A stretch of DNA of 8,820 nucleotides from CAZJDV01 sp964544865 (GCA_964544865.1 CAZJDV010000093.1:1-8820); one strand, 5' to 3'. Positions 1 to 6,847 are shown, counted from the stretch's first letter. The notes: generated by a model not told the origin, from the sequence alone. A program made the numbers and translations.

Positions 1-1
1 C

Positions 2-97
2 TACGAGTATCTGCCGGTTAGCGACTACCGCCGTCAGCTCGGGACCATGTCTCCCGAGGAGGCGTCTGAGTACAGGATGCAGATGCTGTTGGACTGA
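2..97 (+). CDS. C-terminal tail of an unidentified protein (5' truncated by window edge)
   Basis: Reading from base 2, an open frame of 31 codons ends at TGA (95-97). The peptide ends ...SEYRMQMLLD and contains a MSPEEASEY segment that looks like an amphipathic C-terminal helix. No catalytic motif is visible and I do not recognise the family. A GC-rich hairpin begins at the last base of the stop codon (97-127), which fits a real gene end. The frame is open to the window edge, but 31 codons is short, so coding status rests mainly on the hairpin and composition. Confidence 0.5.
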   Translation, partial: YEYLPVSDYRRQLGTMSPEEASEYRMQMLLD

Positions 98-127
98 GCC
101 TGGCGCCGTGCGGCGGCGCCTCTGGCT
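97..127 (+). terminator. Hairpin after the first gene, terminator-like but without a U-tract
   Basis: GGCGCCG (102-108) pairs with CGGCGCC (114-120) around a 5-nt loop. The stem extends outward as AGCC (97-100) with GGCT (124-127) across a small asymmetric bulge. It sits immediately after the TGA at 95-97 and before the lactonase. No run of T follows, so classical rho-independent termination is not shown. It could be an mRNA 3' stabiliser. Confidence 0.35.
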
Positions 128-183
128 GGGACCGTCGACTGCGCAGTATCCGGGTATTCCATATAATCAGGAGCACGCAGCCC

Positions 184-1275
184 ATGACCGAACATGCAGC
201 CGACGACTACCTTCTATACATTGGGACCTACACGCGCGGGCGGCGAGAGGGGATCTACGTCTACCGGATGGATGGGGCGTCCGGCGCCCTCGAACGCGTC
301 GCCGCCCCCGCCATCATAGACAATCCCTCGTTCGTGACGATCGACCCGCAGCGCCGCCATCTCTACGCGGTCAGCGAGTCCAGCGAGGTTGCCGATACGC
401 CCGGCGGGGTGGTGAGCGCCTTTTCCATCGACCCGGCAAAAGGGGCGCTGGCCTATCTGGGGCAGCGGTCCACGGGCGGTGAGGGGCCGTGCCACCTGGT
501 GGTGGACGCGACAGGGAATTTCTTGCTTGTGGCCAACTACGTCTCGGGCAGCGTTTGTGTACTTCCGATACAGGACGGCGGGGCGCTGGGGCCGGCCACC
601 GATTTCGTTCAGCACCAGGGGGCCAGCGTGGATCCGGAGCGTCAGACGGGCCCGCACGCGCACTCCGTCACGCTGGACGCGGCCAACCGGCTGGTATTTG
701 CGGCGGACCTCGGGATCGACCAGGTCTTGGTCTACAGGTTCGACGCCGACCGTGGAAGGCTGACGCCGAACGACGAGCCGTGGGTCCGCGTGAAGGCTGG
801 GGCCGGGCCGCGCCACTTCGACTTCCATCCCAACGGCGCGTTCGCCTACGTGATCAACGAGCTGGACTCGACAATCACCGGGTTCGCCTACGACTCAGCG
901 GACGGCACGCTGGCGGAGGTCCAGACGGTCTCCACGCTGCCGGGCGGATTCGCGGGTACTAGCACCTGCGCGGACATTCACGTGTCCCCATCGGGGAGGT
1001 TCCTGTATGGCTCAAACCGGGGTCACGACAGCATTGTGGTCTTTGCCATCGACGCGGAAACCGGCAGGCTCGATTATGCCGGACATGAGCCGACGCAGGG
1101 CAGGACCCCGCGCAACTTCGCCATCGACCCGACGGGCACGTTCCTGCTCGCCGCAAACCAGGACAGCGATACCGTCGTCACGTTCCGAATCGACGAGGGG
1201 ACCGGCCTGCTCGAGCCCACGGGCCACGTCACCGAAGTGCCGATGCCGGTGTGCCTGAAGCTGGTCTCCCTGTAG
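184..1275 (+). CDS. 6-phosphogluconolactonase-family (YbhE-type) seven-bladed beta-propeller lactonase
   Basis: Probable cytosolic lactonase of 363 residues, the usual length for the YbhE/lactonase family. Members hydrolyse 6-phosphogluconolactone in the oxidative pentose-phosphate route or act on related lactones. The family opening YIGTYT is at residues 12-17. The blades carry repeated P-x-F-x-x-x-P-x-G-x-F-x-Y/L-x-x-N units, for example GPCHLVVDATGNFLLVANY (101-119), GPRHFDFHPNGAFAYVINE (208-226) and TPRNFAIDPTGTFLLAANQ (308-326). PHAHSV (157-162) and the His/Arg-rich GPRHFDFHP segment are typical of the substrate face. There is no signal peptide. The ATG at 184 is supported by AGGAG at 169-173. 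The gene is intact and convergent with the broken FAH gene, 14 bp away. The family assignment is firm, but the exact substrate is not: many paralogues in environmental bacteria probably act on other sugar lactones. Confidence 0.9.
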   Translation: MTEHAADDYLLYIGTYTRGRREGIYVYRMDGASGALERVAAPAIIDNPSFVTIDPQRRHLYAVSESSEVADTPGGVVSAFSIDPAKGALAYLGQRSTGGEGPCHLVVDATGNFLLVANYVSGSVCVLPIQDGGALGPATDFVQHQGASVDPERQTGPHAHSVTLDAANRLVFAADLGIDQVLVYRFDADRGRLTPNDEPWVRVKAGAGPRHFDFHPNGAFAYVINELDSTITGFAYDSADGTLAEVQTVSTLPGGFAGTSTCADIHVSPSGRFLYGSNRGHDSIVVFAIDAETGRLDYAGHEPTQGRTPRNFAIDPTGTFLLAANQDSDTVVTFRIDEGTGLLEPTGHVTEVPMPVCLKLVSL

Positions 1276-1284
1276 TGGCGACGC

Positions 1285-1298
1285 GGGGCCTATGCCCC
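1285..1298. terminator. Short GC hairpin at the convergent gene end
   Basis: GGGGC (1285-1289) and GCCCC (1294-1298) can pair around a CTAT loop. It lies at the junction of the convergent lactonase (ends 1275) and FAH-like gene (ends 1290), overlapping the last codons of the latter. The stem is only 5 bp and there is no T-run on either strand, so its role as a shared terminator is a weak inference. Confidence 0.2.
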
Positions 1299-1607
1299 CG
1301 GCACGCGCTCCAAGAGATCGTCCCGCTCCCGAGTTACGGACTCTATGGTCCTCTCGGCTTTGTCGAGAATCGCGAGGCGCCGCCGCAGCGCGCTGCGATG
1401 CACGACCCACGGCCCTGCGGGGCAGTAGCCATCCTGCCACTTTCCGATCAGCCAGGCGAAATACCCGGGACGGTTGTCCGGGTCCGTGTCGTATTCATCG
1501 TGGTGCGCGAGCTTGCAGGCCGAGAAGTCGTTGATCACGGTGTAGCCAAATACGTGCTCGTAGGCGCGCTCACGAGGGATATCTCTGCCTCCCCGTCCAA
1601 TCACCAC
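1290..1607 (-). pseudogene. C-terminal part of a broken FAH-family hydrolase, with a non-FAH tail
   Basis: This segment is in the same frame as the FAH N-terminal part, immediately after its in-frame TAA (1614-1616). It begins with the family sequence LGVVIGRGGRD and then YEHVFGYTVINDFSA, whose Asp corresponds to the third metal ligand of fumarylacetoacetate-hydrolase proteins. GKWQDGYCPAGPWVV matches the family's GKS-x-D-x-x-x-P-x-GPW-V block. After that the similarity stops. The last 35 or so residues (from LRRRLAILDKAE to VPGA) look like a charged helix. The family's usual final 70-80 residues, including the GDVI-x-TGTP-x-GVG block, are absent in all three frames of this strand. The GTG at 1607 is only the first possible restart codon and is probably not used. 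The reading frame ends at TAG (1290-1292), 14 bp from the convergent lactonase. Confidence 0.7.
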
Positions 1608-1613
1608 GCCCAG

Positions 1614-1994
1614 TTAGATCTCGTCGACCATCCTGTCGGTGGCCTTGTGAGCGGGGATGACATCGTCGGGGCCGATGAGCGCGGAGGATGGCTTCATGAA
1701 TATCTGCGGCGCATCCTGGTCCGGGTCGATGTCGTAGGGCTCGTCGGGCGGGTGAAGGTTTGCGGCCAGCGACAGGATCTTTCCCGGATTCGAGACGGGC
1801 CCGAGTAGCCGGACCTCCTCCAGATCGTCGTGAATCACCGCCGCCGAGGCGAGCTGCTCGAGAGAGGCCTGATCGAGCTGGAGCGGCAGGCCGACATCTT
1901 CGCCGACTCCCTGCACTTGGGCGATCGATCCTCCCAGGGCGATCCCCACCATGGCTCCTCGTCCTTCCGGGGACAGATAGCGTACTAATCTCAC
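1614..1994 (-). pseudogene. N-terminal part of a FAH-family (fumarylacetoacetate hydrolase-like) protein, ended by a premature TAA
   Basis: The family comprises Mg2+/Mn2+-dependent C-C hydrolases or decarboxylases of aromatic and 2-oxo-acid catabolism. Visible features are the start VRLVRYLSPEG, VRLLGPVSNPGKIL (residues 61-74) and the FMKPSSALIGPDD block (99-111). These match the canonical 'PGKI...F-x-KP-x-S-x-x-G' arrangement. I prefer the GTG at 1994 because GAGGTG lies 4 nt upstream and because relatives start MRLVRY; ATG codons at 2006 and 2024 are in frame. The frame reads MVDEI then TAA (1614-1616) then LGVVIG. The family has E-x-E here, so the stop replaces the second metal-ligand Glu (GAA to TAA would do it). 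The sulfatase lies upstream on the same strand, about 95 bp away, and the two may have been cotranscribed. Confidence 0.8.
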
Positions 1995-2089
1995 GATCCA
2001 CCTCATTCCCGTTTTTCTGGCCATTCGTCAAGTGGGCAGTGGCCGCGTACCTGACACACTTCACATGCCTGCCCCGCCCGCGTCTACAC

Positions 2090-3559
2090 TTAAAATGGCG
2101 ACTCATCCCCCGCAACCTGTCTGATCAGAAGCCGCGCCTCCTGGCTGGCCTCGATCCGGCGGGTGAGCTGGTCCGGGTCTCCCCACAGCTCTATGATCCG
2201 TGACAGGAGCCGGTCCTGGACCTGCCGGTGAGCCGGGTCCCCCGCCAGATTGGTGAACTCGCCCGGGTCGGCTTCGAGGTCGTACAGCTCGAGCTCGGGC
2301 GGGTTCCCGTGGCCGTAGCTCAGCTTCCACCTCCCCCGGCGGATCATCGCGCGGGCCCGGTCGGTGCCGTGGGCAAGCTGCTCGACGAAGGCCTCGTCTT
2401 TCCACGCCGCGCCGCCGTCCCGCATCAGGGGCAGCAGCGAGTCGCCGTCCGTGGCCAGGAGCGCGGCATCGCCGGCGGGAACCCCCGCGATGTCGACTAT
2501 CGTCGCCGTCAGGTCCACCAGAGAGACGGCGCCGGGCACCCGCCGCCCGCTGGGCAGGACCCCGGGCCACGATATCTGCAAGGGCACCCGGGCGGCCTGC
2601 TCGTAGAAGTTCATCTTCCTCCACAGGCCGTGCTCGCCCAGGGACTCGCCGTGGTCCGAGGTATGGATGACCACCGTGTCCTCGGCGAGCCCATGCTCTT
2701 GCAGGGCATCGAGCAGGCGGCCGATCTTGTCGTCCAGGTACGTTATCAGGCCATAGTAGGCGGCCCTGGCTCTCATGACCTCGTCGTCTGAGTAGCCGTG
2801 GAACCCGAAAGCCTGCCTCAGGCGTTGTGCGGCGGGAGGCAGGTTTTCCAGATGGCCGGGCGGCATATCGGGCAGGTCCGTTGCGTCCGGGTAGTACATG
2901 GAGAAGTAGGGCTCCGGCACCACGAAGGGGAAGTGTGGGGCGACGAAGCCGACGCACAGGGCGAAGGGCCGGTCCTTCCGCGCGAGGTCGCGCAGATACG
3001 CTAGCGCCTCCGTCTCGATCGCGTCGTCGGCCTCGATCATGGGGCCGCTTCCGCCTCGTGCCTCGAAGACGCTGGGCCATGGCTCCTCGGCGGTCGGCAC
3101 ACCCTCCCGCCACGGGTGGATGGGGTGCCTGCCTCCGGGCGAGAGTCCCAGCCGGCGCGCGGTGGCGGCATCCTCGTGGCCGCCGCCGTGAGGATCGAAC
3201 GCGAGATGCTCCTTGAATCCGTGGAGCCTGTCCGGTCCGATCAGGTGCATCTTGCCGGCCAGCACGGCGTCGTAGCCGGCGGACCTCAACAAGAACGGCC
3301 AGGTCACGGCGTCGCTGGGCAGTGGCGTGGCGTTGTCCCACCCTCCGACGTGGGACACGAACCTGCCCGTCATGAAGGAGAGCCGGGACGGCACGCACAG
3401 GGGAGCGTTGCAATAGGCCGCGTCGAAGGTCGTCCCCTGCCTCGCGAGCCGGTCCATGTTGGGCGTCTGTACCAGTGGATGGCCATAGGCGCCACTGAAC
3501 ATCGGGCCGTGCTCGTCGGACATGATAATCAGGAGGTTGGGGTGCTCGCTGCTTGCCAT
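2090..3559 (-). CDS. Sulfatase, choline-sulfatase-like, Cys-type formylglycine enzyme
   Basis: Hydrolase of sulfate esters from the alkaline-phosphatase superfamily, 489 residues and complete. The N-terminal metal site is at SDEHG (14-18). The formylglycine motif C-V-P-S-R is at 55-59, with C55 the residue a formylglycine-generating enzyme would convert. Other active-site blocks are GKMH (102-105), APHFP (207-211) and SDHGESLGEHG (301-311), followed by WRKMNFYE (313-320) with the likely catalytic Lys315. The last block is typical of choline-sulfatase (BetC)-like enzymes. The ATG at 3559 was chosen because family homology begins at once (HPNLLIIMSDEHG) and GGAG lies 11 nt upstream. The frame continues upstream to 3793, but that extension has no family features. 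No signal peptide is visible, so it is probably cytoplasmic. The substrate is unknown. Part of its 5' end is duplicated at 4571-4640. Confidence 0.92.
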   Translation of the reverse strand: MASSEHPNLLIIMSDEHGPMFSGAYGHPLVQTPNMDRLARQGTTFDAAYCNAPLCVPSRLSFMTGRFVSHVGGWDNATPLPSDAVTWPFLLRSAGYDAVLAGKMHLIGPDRLHGFKEHLAFDPHGGGHEDAATARRLGLSPGGRHPIHPWREGVPTAEEPWPSVFEARGGSGPMIEADDAIETEALAYLRDLARKDRPFALCVGFVAPHFPFVVPEPYFSMYYPDATDLPDMPPGHLENLPPAAQRLRQAFGFHGYSDDEVMRARAAYYGLITYLDDKIGRLLDALQEHGLAEDTVVIHTSDHGESLGEHGLWRKMNFYEQAARVPLQISWPGVLPSGRRVPGAVSLVDLTATIVDIAGVPAGDAALLATDGDSLLPLMRDGGAAWKDEAFVEQLAHGTDRARAMIRRGRWKLSYGHGNPPELELYDLEADPGEFTNLAGDPAHRQVQDRLLSRIIELWGDPDQLTRRIEASQEARLLIRQVAGDESPF

Positions 3560-3765
3560 TATCGCTATTGCTCCTGTGTACTCGCGTGGTCTCAGATTAA
3601 GGGCACATCCACCGCTAGTGAGGTCAGGAACCACTGGAGGCGGGGCCATCTGTGCGGAACGCCTCACGTTTCTCGCTTGGCGTCGGACCTGATGCCGGCC
3701 ATGTCGAACTATGCGACAAGGATGCCCTCGCGATCCGCATTCTAGCATGTGGCTGCGGTCCCGCG
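3560..3765. other. Intergenic stretch upstream of the sulfatase
   Basis: This stretch of about 200 bp separates the sulfatase start from the first propeller-like sequence on the other strand. It contains the shared element at 3699-3732 and should hold the sulfatase promoter, but I could not find a convincing -35/-10 pair in that direction. Nothing else is recognisable. Confidence 0.4.
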
Positions 3766-4561
3766 TTAAGGCCGGATGCTGCGCGCGTCGCACTGGTATA
3801 CGCCGAATCGGAGTTCTACGGCCGGCAAGTTACCCACACACTCATGGTCTTTGATGCCGGCACGGGGGAGAGGGTCGCCGCCGAACGGCACCTCGAATTC
3901 CGGCCATCGCTGCTCGAGTATGGCCGGGATGGGTCCGAGCTGGTGATCTATGGTGCCGCCGACGGACCGAACCGGGGCATCTTGAAGCCCGGTGCGCCGC
4001 GGGTGTTGCTGCTCAACGCCAAGACCCTGCAGGTCACCTGGGACCGGCTGTTCCCGGATATCCTCAGCGGCGAATGGTGTGAGGAGAGCTGCGGGTCGGG
4101 CATCGAGTACTACAACGACAACATGAAGTTCGTGAGATGGCCGCCAGCTCTACGTCCTTGGCTACACGACCGATACCCGGGGTGACAATTACTCTGGGCG
4201 ACGACCTCGGCAGACCTCCCTGGGTCTGCGGATCGTCGATGTCAAGAGCGGCCACAAGTTCGCGACCCTCGACAGCGAGGCGGGAGACTCACGCAGGATG
4301 ACGCGTTCCTGCTATTGGACAGTCCCCTAAGCGGCGACCAGATCACAGAAGTCATCGACGCCGTGAGCCTCGACAGCGTCGTGACGCTCACGGATTGGTA
4401 TCCCTGGCTGGGCCGGGACCTGGAGGGTGCGCCGATCATCCTGTCGAGCAAGTCGGTCGAAGAGCCCCCCCCGATTCGCCGTGATCGACCCGGAGCCCTT
4501 CGAGGTCGTGGAGACCTGGTCGGTCGAGGGTAGGGCCCGCTGGGTGATGCCCTGTTGCTAG
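3652..4561 (+). pseudogene. Decayed beta-propeller-like protein gene, multiple frameshifts
   Basis: Propeller-like coding sequence begins around 3766 (RPDAARVALVY) and runs open to TGA at 4183-4185. It includes LMVFDAGTGERVA and RVLLLNAKTLQ, which resemble blade strands. Around 4132-4136 the coding signal moves by +1 into DGRQLYVLGYTTDTRGD and LGLRIVDVKSGHKFATLD, where DGRQLYVLG is a typical 'SPDGxxLYV' blade motif. Around 4285-4291 it moves back to TQDDAFLLLDSPLSGD. At a run of eight C (4465-4472) it moves again to FAVIDPEPFEVVETW and ends at TAG 4559-4561. Three frame changes in one reading make a functional product unlikely unless the sequence contains errors. GTG 3652 is only the earliest in-frame start; the true 5' end is unclear. 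I cannot name the family beyond WD40/YVTN-like. No signal peptide is visible. Confidence 0.6.
3699..3732. repeat. Shared element, copy 1 (upstream of intact sulfatase), with inverted repeat
   Basis: This 34-bp element shares the exact 12-mer CCATGTCGAACT with 4647-4658, followed by similar sequence ending CTCGCG in both copies. In this copy it forms an inverted repeat: CCATGTCG (3699-3706), 7-nt spacer, CGACAAGG (3714-3721), with one mismatch per arm. It lies about 140 bp upstream of the sulfatase ATG. It could be an operator for the sulfatase or simply part of the duplicated segment. Confidence 0.5.
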
Positions 4562-4570
4562 ATAGCAAGC

Positions 4571-4640
4571 GCCGCTGAACGCCGGGCCGTACTCGTCGGA
4601 AATGACGAGTGGGACGCCTGGGCGCTCGCCTCGGCCAACG
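4571..4640 (-). pseudogene. Remnant of a second sulfatase gene (N-terminal fragment)
   Basis: Reverse-strand translation gives VISDEYGPAFSGA, which aligns with the intact sulfatase's IMSDEHGPMFSGA (residues 12-24). The DNA aligns without gaps to 3491-3550, roughly three quarters identical by eye over 60 bp. The start codon is not preserved (GTTGGCCGA faces ATGGCAAGC), and the rest of the enzyme to the left is missing, replaced by the 3' end of the decayed propeller gene. It is a non-functional relic of a related sulfatase gene, or of a segmental duplication carrying its 5' end. Confidence 0.7.
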
Positions 4641-4646
4641 CTCCCA

Positions 4647-4678
4647 CCATGTCGAACTCCGCAAGGCAGACGCTCGCG
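4647..4678. repeat. Shared element, copy 2 (upstream of sulfatase remnant)
   Basis: This is the counterpart of 3699-3732: the exact 12-mer CCATGTCGAACT, then AAGG and CTCGCG in the same order, with two or three small gaps. The inverted-repeat arms seen in copy 1 are not kept. It lies only a few bases upstream of the remnant's former start, whereas copy 1 is about 140 bp from its gene, so the intervening sequence was deleted here or inserted there. Confidence 0.5.
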
Positions 4679-4754
4679 TAAACTGTATGATGTCAAGAGG
4701 AGAGGTGGGCGTCCCCATTCCTCTATCTTGACGGCGAACTCACAGAGAGGTCAC

Positions 4755-6179
4755 ATGGCCAGGTATACGTACTCCCATTGGGACGGCAGCCAGCAGGTCT
4801 TCGAGTTGGACGAGGACGAGCTGCTGGAGGCCATGTCCGAGGACATCCTGGCGCACGGCGACGTGAATCGTGCCCTGCGAGACCTGCTGCGGCGCGGCAT
4901 GCCCAACGAGCGAGGCGAGCGCGTCGGTGGCCTGAGAGACCTGATGGAGCGGCAAAGCCGGCAGCGCCAGCGGCAGCTCGAACGCTACAATCGCGACTCC
5001 CTAATGGATGACCTGAAGGAGCGTTTGCGCGACGTGGTCGACACCGAACGAAAGGGGATCGAACGTCGGCTCACGGACGCCCGGCGGCAGTTGGAGGCGG
5101 CCGGCGATGACGATCTTCAGGGGCCGATGCGCCTGCTGGAGGAGCGCGCCGAGCGCGGCAAGCAGCGGCTCGACTCCCTGCCCGAGAGCCCCGGGGGCGC
5201 CGTCAAGGAGCTGAGCGACTACGAGTTCATGGACCCGGAGGCGCAGCAAAAGTTCCAGGAGATACTGGACATGCTCCAACGCCAGATGCTCCAGAACATG
5301 AAGCAGCAGCTCCAGGGGATGACCCCTGAGGACATGGAGGGCGCGAAGGAGATGATTCGGGCGCTCAACCAGATGATTCGGGACCGGGCCATGGGAGATG
5401 ACCCCGACTTCGAGGGGTTCATGGAGCAATACGGCCACTTCTTCGACCCCGACAGGCCCGCCAGCCTGGACGAGTTGATCGAGCGGATCTCGCAGCAGAT
5501 GATGGCCATGCAGTCGCTAATGCAGAGCATGTCGCCACAGATGCGCGCCGAGTTGGAGTCGCTCATGGAGCCGGTCGTGGACTCCGAGCTGATGGCGGAG
5601 ATGGCCGAGCTGGCGCAAAGCATCTACCAGACCGTGCCGGTGGACGGCCTAGCCCAGGAGTACCCCTTCATGGGCGACGAGTCGTTGACCCTGGAGCAGG
5701 CGATGGAGCTGATGGGCCGGCTCCAGGACATGGACGAGCTTGAACGGGCGATGGAGCGCGTGACGAGGCGGGGCGGAATCGACGACATCGACCCGGCGAA
5801 GGTGGAGGAGCAGCTCGGCGAGGATGCCCGCCGGCAGCTAGAGCGTTTGCAGGAGATCGTGCGGCGGCTCAAGGATGCCGGTTACCTCAAGCAAGAGAGG
5901 GACCGGCTGGACCTTACGCCTCGCGGGATCCGCAAGCTGGCCCAGCAGGCCCTCAAAGAGGTGTTCTCGGCCCTGCAAAAAGACCGTGCCGGCCGGCACG
6001 AGGTCTTCCGCCGGGGCGACGGCGGCGAGCACTCCGGAGAGACCAAGTCGTACGAGTTCGGCGACCCATTCGACATCGACCTTAACCGGAGCCTGTTCAA
6101 CACGGTGCTGCGGGAGGGCCCCGGCGTACCCATCCGCATGAGCCCGGCGGACATGGAGGTCCACCGGACGAGCACCTGA
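4755..6179 (+). CDS. Rv0959-like VWA protein, N-terminal helical region (frameshifted before the VWA domain)
   Basis: An ATG at 4755 with GAGAGG 5 bp upstream opens a 474-residue frame. It begins MARYTYSHWDGSQ, the usual opening of a VWA-protein family found in actinobacteria and Chloroflexota (Mycobacterium tuberculosis Rv0959 type), generally encoded next to a MoxR/Mg-chelatase-like AAA+ ATPase. Residues 55-140 are charged and coiled-coil-like. Residues 160-290 are Met/Gln-rich helices (for example MLQRQMLQNMKQQ). A winged-helix-like segment LDLTPRGIRKLAQQAL is at 385-400. The linker GDPFDIDLNRSLFN (436-449) leads to PADMEVHRT, after which the frame hits TGA (6177-6179). One missing G after ACG (6168-6170) explains this: restoring it gives HRTEHLTQAATVLLLDQS, as expected for the family. 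As written, the product lacks its VWA domain. No ATPase partner gene is adjacent. Confidence 0.75.
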   Translation: MARYTYSHWDGSQQVFELDEDELLEAMSEDILAHGDVNRALRDLLRRGMPNERGERVGGLRDLMERQSRQRQRQLERYNRDSLMDDLKERLRDVVDTERKGIERRLTDARRQLEAAGDDDLQGPMRLLEERAERGKQRLDSLPESPGGAVKELSDYEFMDPEAQQKFQEILDMLQRQMLQNMKQQLQGMTPEDMEGAKEMIRALNQMIRDRAMGDDPDFEGFMEQYGHFFDPDRPASLDELIERISQQMMAMQSLMQSMSPQMRAELESLMEPVVDSELMAEMAELAQSIYQTVPVDGLAQEYPFMGDESLTLEQAMELMGRLQDMDELERAMERVTRRGGIDDIDPAKVEEQLGEDARRQLERLQEIVRRLKDAGYLKQERDRLDLTPRGIRKLAQQALKEVFSALQKDRAGRHEVFRRGDGGEHSGETKSYEFGDPFDIDLNRSLFNTVLREGPGVPIRMSPADMEVHRTST

Positions 6180-6757
6180 CGCAGGCCGCCACGGTGCTGC
6201 TGCTGGACCAGAGCCGGTCGATGGGCATGTTCGGTGCGTTCCTTGCGGCGAAGAAGGTGGCGCTGGCCCACTACTGACTTACCCACAGCCAATATCCCAG
6301 GGACTACTGTTACGTGATCGGGTTCTCCGATTACGCCGTCGAGATCAACGGAGAGGACCTGGCCGAAGCCACCTGGAACGACTGGGGGCCCGGCACGAAC
6401 ATGCACCACGCCCTCATGCTCTCCCGCAAGCTACTCTCGAAGGTCAAGGTAGGCTCAACACAGATACTGATGATAACCGACGGCGAGCCCTCGGCCCATC
6501 TGCAGGACGGCTACGCCTACTTCAACTATCCGCCGAGCTACCACACGCTGGACGAGACGTTGAAGGAGATCAAGCGGTGCACGCAGGCGGGTATCACGAT
6601 CAATACCTTCATGCTCGAAACGGACCCATACCTGATGCGCTTCATAGACCAGTTGACAAAGATCAACCGCGGGCGCGCCTTTTATAGCACGCCCGGCAGG
6701 CTTGGCCAGTACGTCATGGTGGACTACCTGCGTAGCCGTCGGAAGCAGGTTCACTAG
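6170..6757 (+). pseudogene. VWA domain of the Rv0959-like protein, out of frame and interrupted by TGA
   Basis: In the +2 frame relative to the upstream ORF, the VWA domain follows directly. LLLDQSRSMGMFG carries the MIDAS D-x-S-x-S, GTNMHHALMLSRKLL the MIDAS Thr, and MITDGEPSAH the MIDAS Asp. It ends with the family C-terminus RAFYSTPGRLGQYVMVDYLRSRRKQ and TAG (6755-6757). An in-frame TGA at 6275-6277 interrupts VALAHY*LTHSQYPRDYCYV. A Trp (TGG) or Arg (CGA) codon one substitution away would close the gap. The longest open piece after the stop can start at GTG 6314. With both lesions repaired, the whole protein (4755-6757) would be about 667 residues, the family length. MIDAS residues all being present suggests recent inactivation or sequence error. 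Confidence 0.8.
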
Positions 6758-6818
6758 AGCGGTGCCGATGTGACGGTGCGTCCTTTTTTCGCATGGTCGC
6801 ATATACACTGGCTTGCTA

Positions 6819-6847
6819 TTGACGTTGGCCCGCACGTGGCATATATT
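6819..6847 (+). promoter_or_regulatory. Sigma70-like promoter of the Fur-nickel transporter operon
   Basis: TTGACG (6819-6824) and TATATT (6842-6847) are separated by exactly 17 bp, a near-consensus housekeeping promoter. Transcription should start about 7 nt after the -10, near 6854, giving a leader of only about 23 nt before the ATG at 6877. The start point falls on the first base of the palindrome at 6854-6867. This is the clearest promoter in the window. Confidence 0.7.

Noticed and set aside
162..167. Perfect TATAAT just upstream of the lactonase
   Set aside because: It is only 1 bp before the AGGAG ribosome site, so transcription from it would start after that site, and no -35 hexamer lies at 16-18 bp. 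It is probably coincidental, unless the gene is leaderless.
2090..3413. Long overlapping frames on both strands across the sulfatase
   Set aside because: They are typical high-GC shadow frames rich in Arg, Gly and Pro with no domain motifs, and the sulfatase frame explains the sequence.
3560..3793. 78-codon upstream extension of the sulfatase frame
   Set aside because: It has no family similarity, overlaps the shared repeat element, and the ATG at 3559 has a ribosome site and immediately begins the sulfatase fold.
4602..4754. 51-codon upstream extension of the VWA frame
   Set aside because: It runs through the sulfatase relic and repeat copy 2. The family start MARYTYSHWDG is at 4755 with its own ribosome site.
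4681..4754. Promoter for the VWA gene (TATGAT at 4686-4691, TTGACG near 4733)
   Set aside because: TATGAT has no -35 partner at the right distance, and the TTGACG is too close to the start codon to have a -10 before it.
6275..6277. TGA as a recoded sense codon (Trp or selenocysteine)
   Set aside because: The same gene also carries a frameshift, TGG is used normally for Trp throughout the window, family members do not have Cys or Sec here, and the first gene appears to end at TGA. Mutation or error is simpler.
6757..6790. Terminator after the VWA gene
   Set aside because: There is a T6 run, but the preceding CGGTGC units are direct, not inverted, repeats and the best stem is 4 bp with a wobble pair.
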